Assembly: GCA_037384225.1 (NCBI GenBank)
Contig: JARROD010000102.1
Coordinates: 1-29,619, forward strand
Source: JARROD01 sp037384225
GTDB lineage: Bacteria; Pseudomonadota; Gammaproteobacteria; Pseudomonadales; Cellvibrionaceae
Direction: 5' to 3'
Length of the DNA: 29,619 nucleotides
Positions 23,931-29,619 of the stretch are shown here, piece by piece (within the stretch, counting starts at the first letter, position 1; the number at the start of each line of letters is the position of its first letter). The notes beneath the pieces were generated by a model. That model searched no databases. It was not told the DNA's origin and was given only the letters and a program-made list of their open reading frames with translations. The position numbers and the translations under genes are program-made.

Positions 23931-25663
23931 ATTCGCTCTCGATAATGGTCAATGCGCCCCAAAGGCGGCAGCGAAAAATACTGCGCTCCCAGCTCCCTGG
24001 CCAGCTCCCGGCCTCGGCCGCGTTTTACCGCGCCCTGCTCGATATCGATCAGGGTGCACTGCCCCGGCAGCCGTATGTTGTCGAGCGACTGCCGGGTCCG
24101 GCCGTCGGTCACTAAATAGGTGCGCAGCTGCAGCCCGGTGCATCGCCGGGAGAGCCGCTGCAAAGTCCTTTGCGCCTGCATCAGGGCCTCGCGCATGGGG
24201 GTTCCGCCGCCGCCGCCGATACTGTCCAGACGTTCGCGCAGCCGGCGGGGTACGCGCGCCGGCGGTAACAGGGTTTGCACCTGTTGATTGCCAAAGACCA
24301 TTAACGCCAACTGCTCGCGGGCCGGATAGGCTTTTTCGGCGATACCCAGCACCGCCGCTTTTGCCTGCGAGAGCAGGTTTGCGCTCAGGGTCGAAGCGGA
24401 TGTGTCGAGGACAATAAAATGCAACACAGGCTGCCCGCTGCGCCTGCGTTTGTATAACAATTTTTGCGGCGGCCACCGGCACAGGTTGGCGATCAGCGTT
24501 GCAAACCAGTCAGGGCGCCCGGACTTTTCCAGCAACGATTTTTTACCGCCGCGGACGCTGCCTCTGGCGCTGCTGGACACCTGCGTCGAAGCGACTGAAG
24601 GCGTCGGTTGGGCGGCCTCCTGTTGCAGGTTTAATGGCAAGGGGGTCAGCGCTTTTTGCTGTTCCGGCTCCATTCGCCCCCAGTCACCGCCGCGCGGATT
24701 CGATGTCGCATCGCGGTTACCCTCGGCGTTTTCAAAAGAGTCTGTACCACCGCCGGGCGGCGGCGGTGGCGGTGGTGACGGCGGCGGTGGTGAATGTTGC
24801 GGCGGCGTCTGCCTGCGATGCGCCAATACCAGCTCTGCAACCGCGTCTAAATCCTCTTCACTGACACTGGTTCGGGCATTCCAGGCCGCCTGTGCCCGCG
24901 CCGCCCGGTGCCAGGCGACATCGGCGCGCACCCCTTCCACTTTGGCTGCAAGGCAGCGCCTGGCGATCGCTTCGCGCGCCGGGGCTGGACAATCGACCTC
25001 GGGTAACAGGCGGCGGGCTTTGTCTATGCGTGCGGCGAGATCGTCCTGTTGCGCCGCGTAGGCGAGACAAAAGGCGTGCGGATCGCGGTCGAAGGCTTCG
25101 CGGCGGCGCACGATTTCCATGCGCTCTTCTATCGTGTAAACACCGTCGAGCTCCACCATCAAACCAAACCGGTCCAGCAGTTGGGGCCGCAGTTCACCCT
25201 CCTCGGGGTTCATGGTGCCGACCAACAGGAATTCGGCGGCATGGCGGTGGCTGACACCGTCTCGCTCGATGGTATTGACCCCGCTCGCGGTCACGTCCAG
25301 TAACAGGTCAACGAGATGATCCGGCAGTAAATTCACTTCGTCCACATAGAGCACACCGCCGTGTGCTCTGGCAAACAACCCCGGTCTGAAAGCGAGTTTT
25401 TGCTGGTCCAGAATTCGCTGCAAATCCAGGGTGCCCACCAGCATTTCCTCGCTCGCGCCCAGCGGCAGATTAACAAAGACCTGTTGCCCGTCGGGCAGCA
25501 GACCGGCGAGGGCCCGCGCCAGGGTGGATTTGGCCGAACCCCGCGGCCCGCTGATCAACACCCCGCCCAGAAGTGGATCTACAGCGGCAAGCGTCAGTGC
25601 CTGCTTAAACCGGTTTTGCCCCGCTACCGCCGCAAAGGGAAATTTAATGGCTGGCGGCAGCAT
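23927..25663 (-). CDS. ChlI/ChlD-like AAA+ and VWA fusion, putative CobN partner subunit
   Basis: The 578-residue protein fuses a ChlI-type AAA+ ATPase to a ChlD-type VWA domain. The ATPase has Walker A GPRGSAKS (39-46), Walker B VLYVDEVNLL (104-113), and 'GTMNPEEGELRPQLLDRFGL'. A proline-rich low-complexity linker (about 287-306) and a variable region separate it from the VWA domain, whose MIDAS motif is DTSAS (420-424). Such proteins replace CobS/CobT in many bacteria with CobN, powering Co2+ insertion. With cobN in the same run, this role is more likely than Mg-chelatase. It overlaps cbtA by 20 bp (GGAA about 9 bases before the ATG) and the cobO remnant by four. Intact. Confidence 0.88.
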   Translation of the reverse strand: MLPPAIKFPFAAVAGQNRFKQALTLAAVDPLLGGVLISGPRGSAKSTLARALAGLLPDGQQVFVNLPLGASEEMLVGTLDLQRILDQQKLAFRPGLFARAHGGVLYVDEVNLLPDHLVDLLLDVTASGVNTIERDGVSHRHAAEFLLVGTMNPEEGELRPQLLDRFGLMVELDGVYTIEERMEIVRRREAFDRDPHAFCLAYAAQQDDLAARIDKARRLLPEVDCPAPAREAIARRCLAAKVEGVRADVAWHRAARAQAAWNARTSVSEEDLDAVAELVLAHRRQTPPQHSPPPPSPPPPPPPGGGTDSFENAEGNRDATSNPRGGDWGRMEPEQQKALTPLPLNLQQEAAQPTPSVASTQVSSSARGSVRGGKKSLLEKSGRPDWFATLIANLCRWPPQKLLYKRRRSGQPVLHFIVLDTSASTLSANLLSQAKAAVLGIAEKAYPAREQLALMVFGNQQVQTLLPPARVPRRLRERLDSIGGGGGTPMREALMQAQRTLQRLSRRCTGLQLRTYLVTDGRTRQSLDNIRLPGQCTLIDIEQGAVKRGRGRELARELGAQYFSLPPLGRIDHYRERI

Positions 25664-26456
25664 CGACTTGGATTCCGGCGACCATTCTTTTGTCCAATAC
25701 CTTTTTGTTCAAAACCCAGGCGCACACAACGCCTAGCAATAGCCAAAAAAGCAAATTGGACACACTGACGGCAACAATAAATTGAGCCTGCAAATCCGCA
25801 AGCGTCGCCACAACGGCGGCATCCGGGTGGGAGAACACTGGGCCTTGCGGATGCGGCGCACCCAGCAAATGAGGCACCGCCGCCACTGCCACACCTATGG
25901 CTTTGAACAACGGGGAACAAAAAATAACCATGGCAATTCCAACCCCGGCCGCCAACACCGAACTCAACCACCACTGCTGCCGATATTCGAGCGCAGCGGC
26001 TTCCAATCCTGGTATTTCAGGCGGCAAGCCCACACTGGGGGCAACAAAAAACACGATAAAACCCACGCCCCCCCAGACCATGCCCCGCCTCGGAGTGAGC
26101 CTGGTCATGCCGCGCAGTTGCAGCAGACACATCAACGCCAGCATTACAGCGGCAAAACCAATACTGGCAAAGATATTGGAAATAAGTGTGTAAACTGTGC
26201 GCTCGATACCATTGTCAGGCGACCAGGGTAGCGCAGCACCCGAGGAAATGCCCGGGTGGGTGTGTGCCGGGGCATGGTGGTCATTCGAATGGCCGTTGTG
26301 TTCATGGGGTTGCAATTGCTGGGGTTGGGGTTGAAACTCAAACGCTTCAGCCGCCAAAATAATGGGGGTTGCGCCGAAATACTGCACAAGGGAAAGGTTC
26401 AAGCCGGCGAACACACCCACGGCAAGAGCATAAATAATAATGCGCTGAAATAACAT
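25644..26456 (-). CDS. cbtA: Cobalt transporter subunit CbtA
   Basis: CbtA is an inner-membrane protein predicted to transport cobalt together with CbtB. From ATG 26456 it is 270 residues, with hydrophobic segments near residues 5-20, 90-115, 125-145, 165-190 and 225-250. A histidine-rich loop (HEHNGHSNDHHAPAHTHP) lies after the first helix. The motif 'FVAPSVGLPPEIPG' in the middle is typical of the family. A GTG at 26465 is an alternative start. It lies about 80 bp after cbtB and overlaps the chlI/chlD-like gene. Its position downstream of the cobalamin riboswitch supports cobalt as substrate. Confidence 0.9.
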   Translation of the reverse strand: MLFQRIIIYALAVGVFAGLNLSLVQYFGATPIILAAEAFEFQPQPQQLQPHEHNGHSNDHHAPAHTHPGISSGAALPWSPDNGIERTVYTLISNIFASIGFAAVMLALMCLLQLRGMTRLTPRRGMVWGGVGFIVFFVAPSVGLPPEIPGLEAAALEYRQQWWLSSVLAAGVGIAMVIFCSPLFKAIGVAVAAVPHLLGAPHPQGPVFSHPDAAVVATLADLQAQFIVAVSVSNLLFWLLLGVVCAWVLNKKVLDKRMVAGIQVDAAASH

Positions 26457-26479
26457 TGAAGTCACTCATATAGGCCGGA

Positions 26480-26500
26480 CGCGGGAATAGGGTTCCCGCG
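26480..26500. other. Perfect 8-bp GC-rich hairpin between cbtB and cbtA
   Basis: CGCGGGAA (26480-26487) pairs with TTCCCGCG (26493-26500) around a 5-nt loop. No T-tract follows on the minus strand, so it is unlikely to be an intrinsic terminator. It could stabilise or process the transcript and so separate cbtB from cbtA expression levels. Confidence 0.55.
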
Positions 26501-26535
26501 TAACAGCAGCTCTCTGGACTTAACTCAGACGGTCA

Positions 26536-26778
26536 TCAGTGGCAGGGGAACGCCAGTGAATGTCTCGAGTCGTGGGCGGCGTTATGCAGCCGTTCCATCG
26601 GCGCGAAGCCAACAGCAAAAAGGATTGCCACACCAAATGAAAGCGCGCCCAGTGTTTGAATAAACAACGACAGCGTCGTTGTCGAGACTTCCCTGGTTGA
26701 GCCTATCGTTGACGGATTTTGCACGGCCGCATCTTTCGGCGACCCTGAAATGCCGGATACAGAAGAATTGTCAATCAC
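26536..26778 (-). CDS. cbtB: Cobalt transporter subunit CbtB
   Basis: CbtB is a small one-helix membrane protein paired with CbtA. The C-terminal half has a transmembrane segment ('LGALSFGVAILFAVGFAP') followed by the family-defining metal-site tail MERLHNAAHDSRHSLAFPCH. I favour GTG 26778 (80 residues) because GAGGG lies 7 bases upstream. GTG 26796 or 26808 would lengthen it to 86 or 90 residues. No ATG is available before the helix. It is the first gene after the cobalamin riboswitch. The 30-35 residues before the helix are not conserved as far as I can tell. Confidence 0.88.
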   Translation of the reverse strand: MIDNSSVSGISGSPKDAAVQNPSTIGSTREVSTTTLSLFIQTLGALSFGVAILFAVGFAPMERLHNAAHDSRHSLAFPCH

Positions 26779-26833
26779 GAATAAACCCTCGGGCACCCTC
26801 CGTGCCACTCTTGATTGTGTAGAGTTTAATTGC

Positions 26834-27028
26834 AGACAGGCCGGTCTCCGGGCTCAAAGAGGGCCACAGCCAATGTTTACGCCTTCCCGGGTTAAAGGTC
26901 GTGCGCGGACCCTAACCAGTGGCTTCGTAAACTACTCTTTTTTACCGTTGCGGGGGCAGCGATGGAATGATGACAAAAATTAACCATACTTCCCGATTAT
27001 CCCGAGCTGTCAAGCACGGGCACCCGTC
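26834..27028 (-). ncRNA. Cobalamin (AdoCbl-type) riboswitch
   Basis: Read on the minus strand, the segment holds the conserved elements in order. First comes GGGTGCCC (27025-27018), then GGGATAATCGGGAA. GCTGCCCCCGCAACGGTAA follows (core; consensus GCTGyCCCGCAACtGTAA), then GAAGCCACTGG and CCCGGGAAGG. Last is the B12 box AGCCCGGAGACCGGCCTG (26854-26837). It ends ~60 nt before the cbtB start. A small hairpin GGCAC-GGAGG-GTGCC downstream puts a Shine-Dalgarno-like GGAGG in its loop and could be part of the expression platform. Cobalamin binding is expected to lower expression of cbtBA and the following cob genes. Confidence 0.95.
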
Positions 27029-27411
27029 TACGCTGTTGCAAACGGTATCAATATCTATTCGACAACACAAGGGCTTCCTCTTATTGCGCGATTGCAAAAC
27101 CAGGTTTTTAGTGTGAGTAAATTTTGCGCCTTCCGCCGCGAGTCTGCAGGTAAAGCCGGCGCGGGCTTTTGTGACAATATGAGACAACTGATTAAAAACC
27201 AAACAAAATCAAGTTGACAAGTTGCATACCCAGACCTAGGATTGCATTCAAATCATTTATAATATAATTCATATTAACAACACCACAAATAAGTGGGTAA
27301 GTAAAAAGAGTGCTTTGAATCTCGTATACCGACTTAACTGAACCTGCTACTAAATTGCCAGCCCAAATGGCTTGCTCTGCACATGTCACCAGAGCGGATA
27401 GGTCATAATAG
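27029..27411. other. Intergenic region upstream of the riboswitch
   Basis: It must contain the minus-strand promoter of the cob run, but I see no convincing -35/-10 pair on that strand. On the plus strand, TTGACA (27214-27219) and TAGGAT (27237-27242), 17 bp apart, form a fair sigma-70 promoter pointing to the gene remnant at 27412. An AT-rich 65-codon frame (27389-27192, minus) ends in hydrophobic residues. Its family is unrecognised and I do not call it a gene. Confidence 0.4.
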
Positions 27412-27950
27412 GTCGCCAGTTTCAGCAGGGCGGACGTCAGCTACGGAATGAATATCGAAAATGATGAAGACAACCTGGCTCAGCTGGAACGGCAATGGGA
27501 CTACGAAGCCGGCAACGAGTTCGGTACCTTGAAAACCGGATTAACCTACGTCGAATCCACCAAAACCGCCGTAAAGCGCAATGGTACAAACCTCAGTTCA
27601 AGCCAGACGCTTCCCAACGGACTCACCTTCACAGAAATGACCGTGGCGGAAAAGCTCGCCCTCATGAATCCCTCCATGCCGATTGAACCTTATGCTCAGG
27701 ATGCCGGTGCCGGCTTCCCAACCAATTGGGCCTCGTTCTCGCGCAGCACCATAGAAAACTTTTTTATGCCCAATCGGGCCAACCGGGGATCATCGAAGGA
27801 TGACCCTATCGTAGAGAGCAGCAACAAGGGCAACGATTTACAGCGCTGGAGAGCCGGGGTGGGCTACCTGGACACCGTAATCGGGTACGCAAGACCCACG
27901 GCGTGCCCGGCTTATTTCCATCCTTGCGGATAAAAATAAAGAGACAATGA
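27412..27950 (+). pseudogene. Scrambled gene remnant, first part resembling a TonB-dependent receptor barrel
   Basis: The frame runs open from after a TAG at 27409-27411 to 27933. The part 27430-27770 ('ADVSYGMNIENDEDN', 'TLKTGLTYVESTK', 'LMNPSMPIEPYAQDAG') has the strand pattern of a TonB-dependent receptor barrel segment, with no plug domain, signal peptide or C-terminal aromatic end. After about 27800 the text changes character ('VESSNKGNDLQRWRAGVGYLDTVIGYA'). Then a switch of frame near 27890 gives 'KTHGVPGLFPSLRIKIKRQ' and a TGA at 27950, which looks like a natural C-terminus of some other protein. I read it as fused fragments left by deletions. The receptor assignment is tentative. Confidence 0.45.
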
Positions 27951-27968
27951 TTTTAAAGGTGGATCGAA

Positions 27969-29207
27969 GTGATTAATCGACGTAATTTTTTTAAAACGAC
28001 TCAATTGTTGGGACTTGGTGCACTGATCTCCCCTCAACTGCGCGCCACTTCCCGAGGGACATCCAAAGCCGTCACCGACCACCGGAAGTACTGGCTGAGT
28101 GTACTCGACCAAATCTCCGGCCCGCTGCTGGAGGCTGGCAGTTCGAGGCAGTTGAAACGCACAATGCCGGTGGAAACCACCAACGGTTCCAACGAAAAAC
28201 CGTCCACTTACCTGGAAGGCGTTGGACGTCTGCTGGCCGGAATCGCCCCCTGGCTGGAATCGGAGTCCGGCAATGCCGTGGAAAATAAACTGCGCAACAG
28301 GTACCGCAGGCAGGCCGTCGCCACCGTGGCCTCCATTGTGGACCCGCGCTCACCGGACTACTTGTTTGATCATATGGAACCGCAGATGCTGGTGGACGCC
28401 GCGTTTTTGGCGCACGCCTTTTTGCGTGCCCCGGCACAGCTCTGGCAATCACTGGATAAGAAGGCACAGCAACAGGTCGTCACCTGTTTGCAGACCACCC
28501 GCCAGGTCAAACCGTATTACTCGAACTGGTTGCTGTTCAGCGCCATGGTCGAGGCGTTTTTTCTGGCTAACGATTTACCTTTTGACATCGTGCGAATTGA
28601 TCTGCCGGTTAAAAAACACCTGGAATGGTATTTGGGTGACGGTATGTACGGCGATGGTGAAGCGTTCCACTGGGACTATTACAACAGCTACGTTATTCAG
28701 CCGATGTTAATCGACATAGCGACGGTCATGCAGGATAAAAACAAAATCAAAAAGGAAAAACTGGAAACCCTGAACCGCCGTTTTAGTCGCTACGCGGCCA
28801 TCCAGGAGCGCCTGATATCACCCGAAGGTACCTACCCGGCCATCGGACGCTCCATCGCTTACCGGATGGGGGCATTTCAACATTTGTCACAGGCGGCTTT
28901 GCAACACCGATTGCCCGAGGATATAAAGCCGGCACAGGTGCGCTGTGCGCTGACGGCGGTCATGCAGCGGTTGATGTCCGCGCCAGGGACTTTTGACGCC
29001 AAAGGTTGGCTACACATCGGGCTGTGCGGGCATCAGAACACGCTGGGAGAACATTACATCTCCACCGGGAGCCTGTACCTGTGCAGCACCGCCCTGCTGC
29101 CACTGGGCCTGCCAGTCGATGCCCCTTTCTGGAGCGCTGCCGATGAGCCCTGGACCGCGGTGAAACTCTGGCGGGGAGAAAGCCTCCCGGCCGACCACGC
29201 GATATAG
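27969..29207 (+). CDS. DUF2264 family protein with Tat-type signal peptide
   Basis: The 412-residue product starts at GTG 27969 after AAGGTGG. Its N-terminus INRRNFFKTTQLLGLGALI has the twin-arginine motif and a hydrophobic stretch, so export by the Tat route is likely. The rest matches DUF2264 as I recall it: 'YLEGVGRLLAGIAPWLE', 'YYSNWLLFSAMVEAFF', 'YGDGEAFHWDYYNSYVIQPML', 'SPEGTYPAIGRSIAYRMGAFQHLSQAAL' and 'WLHIGLCGHQNTLGEHYISTGSLYLC'. Members probably adopt an alpha/alpha toroid fold and often sit in polysaccharide-use loci. The biochemical activity is not established. It is full length and followed by a terminator at 29491. Confidence 0.85.
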   Translation: MINRRNFFKTTQLLGLGALISPQLRATSRGTSKAVTDHRKYWLSVLDQISGPLLEAGSSRQLKRTMPVETTNGSNEKPSTYLEGVGRLLAGIAPWLESESGNAVENKLRNRYRRQAVATVASIVDPRSPDYLFDHMEPQMLVDAAFLAHAFLRAPAQLWQSLDKKAQQQVVTCLQTTRQVKPYYSNWLLFSAMVEAFFLANDLPFDIVRIDLPVKKHLEWYLGDGMYGDGEAFHWDYYNSYVIQPMLIDIATVMQDKNKIKKEKLETLNRRFSRYAAIQERLISPEGTYPAIGRSIAYRMGAFQHLSQAALQHRLPEDIKPAQVRCALTAVMQRLMSAPGTFDAKGWLHIGLCGHQNTLGEHYISTGSLYLCSTALLPLGLPVDAPFWSAADEPWTAVKLWRGESLPADHAI

Positions 29208-29490
29208 CCGGAAACTCGATAGCGCGCCTGGATCTGGTGGAACGATGCGTAACCTTACCAAAGCGACACTAAGGTTTATCAAATTAAACAGACTGAGGAC
29301 ACCTATGCGTTTTTCAACTGAAGGATTCAAAACTGGCACCGGTGAGTTTGCGACCTCCTTCATTTCATTGTCGTTCAACGCGGAAAACGCGAAGGTAACT
29401 TCTACAAAACGGGCGTGTGTTTCCCATTGGCGTGAACGAACGAATGTAGATTGTATAACCACATTTTTTGAATCGACACATCTTTGTACA
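29208..29490. other. Region between the DUF2264 gene and the terminator
   Basis: No credible gene is seen. A plus-strand frame (29245-29547) runs straight through the terminator and resembles no family I know. The decamer GGTAACTTCT at 29394-29403 matches the MITE end at 14479-14488, but without a partner arm. Confidence 0.4.
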
Positions 29491-29533
29491 CCTTCAGTGG
29501 TTGACTCTCGTCAACCACTGAAGGTATTTTTTT
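29491..29533 (+). terminator. Strong rho-independent terminator
   Basis: CCTTCAGTGGTTGA (29491-29504) pairs perfectly with TCAACCACTGAAGG (29511-29524) around a 6-nt loop and is followed by TATTTTTTT. It would end transcription from the DUF2264 gene and isolate the gene that starts at 29561. Confidence 0.93.
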
Positions 29534-29560
29534 GCGCTCCTTTTTGAGAATAATGATACG

Positions 29561-29619
29561 ATGAAAAAAGTGCTATCCGTCTTGCTTCTGTCACTCGGAT
29601 TTTGTTGCTCCTGTGCACA
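29561..29619 (+). CDS. Start of a secreted or lipoprotein gene (cut by window edge)
   Basis: ATG 29561 opens a frame reading MKKVLSVLLLSLGFCCSCA to the window end. Two lysines followed by a leucine-rich core form a typical signal peptide. The cysteines at 15, 16 and 18 could be lipid-modified, though no canonical lipobox (LAGC-like) is present. GAGA lies about 11 bases upstream. It follows the terminator, so it is the first gene of a new unit. Function cannot be judged. Confidence 0.6.
   Translation, partial: MKKVLSVLLLSLGFCCSCA

Noticed and set aside
23927..25663. Magnesium chelatase of chlorophyll synthesis
   Set aside because: There is no photosynthesis gene nearby. The gene lies in a cobalamin run with cobN, so a cobaltochelatase role fits better.
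26480..26500. Intrinsic terminator between cbtB and cbtA
   Set aside because: The stem is strong, but no T-tract follows on the transcribed strand.
29245..29547. 100-codon plus-strand frame after the DUF2264 gene
   Set aside because: It reads through a perfect rho-independent terminator and matches no known family.

Overview
The window is dominated by one very large vitamin B12 (adenosylcobalamin) biosynthesis locus from a Gram-negative, probably gammaproteobacterial, organism. The protein styles suggest a Cellvibrionaceae-like marine or carbohydrate-degrading bacterium: an OprP-type porin, a DUF2264 protein with a Tat signal, a TonB-receptor-like fragment, and Pseudomonas-type CobN, CobW and ChlI/ChlD-like genes. 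This taxonomic guess rests on remembered family resemblance only.

Layout. Bases 1-770 (+) hold the end of a BlaI/MecI-type repressor and a broken BlaR1-like M56 peptidase. Bases 728-1011 are palindromic repeat DNA. Bases 1012-2211 (-) encode a phosphate-porin-like protein with a good Pho box upstream. Bases 2212-2955 are non-coding and hold several inverted-repeat elements. From about 27030 down to 2956, almost everything lies on the minus strand in tightly packed or overlapping genes: cobalamin riboswitch - cbtB - cbtA - chlI/chlD-like fusion - (cobO remnant) - cobB/cbiA - cbiD - cobK - cbiX - cobH - cobL - cobI - cbiG - cobJ - cobM - [MITE] - cobW - cobN - cobQ - cobD - cobU - cobT - cobC - cobS - cbiB. 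The right end (+) has a scrambled gene remnant, a DUF2264 gene, a strong terminator and the start of a new secreted protein.

How the genes work together. CbtB/CbtA would import cobalt under riboswitch control. CbiX, CobI, CobJ, CobM, CbiG, CbiD, CobK, CobL and CobH build the corrin ring, largely by the early-cobalt route. CobB and CobQ amidate it. CobN plus the ChlI/ChlD-like protein, with CobW, represent the late-cobalt chelatase. CbiB, CobD, CobU, CobT, CobS and CobC attach the aminopropanol arm and the lower ligand. No cobG or cobZ is visible, so the locus mixes early-cobalt (CbiX/CbiG/CbiD) with late-cobalt (CobN/ChlID) enzymes.

The most striking observation is that several genes are broken by clean internal deletions. 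cobN, cobL and cobH each lack roughly 27-38 residues of conserved coding sequence, with the reading frame lost at the junction. cobO is reduced to its first 20 or so codons between the chlI/chlD-like gene and cobB. The M56 peptidase near the left end shows the same pattern. The cobH loss removes the segment that carries the catalytic histidine of the family. Either the corrin pathway is decaying in this genome while transport and late-assembly genes stay intact, or the assembly has dropped short segments. Raw reads would decide. Also notable are a 91-bp MITE-like element with perfect 23-bp terminal inverted repeats and an 8-bp target duplication at the cobM stop codon, and related or distinct palindromic elements at 728-925, 2634-2813 and 2924-2959.
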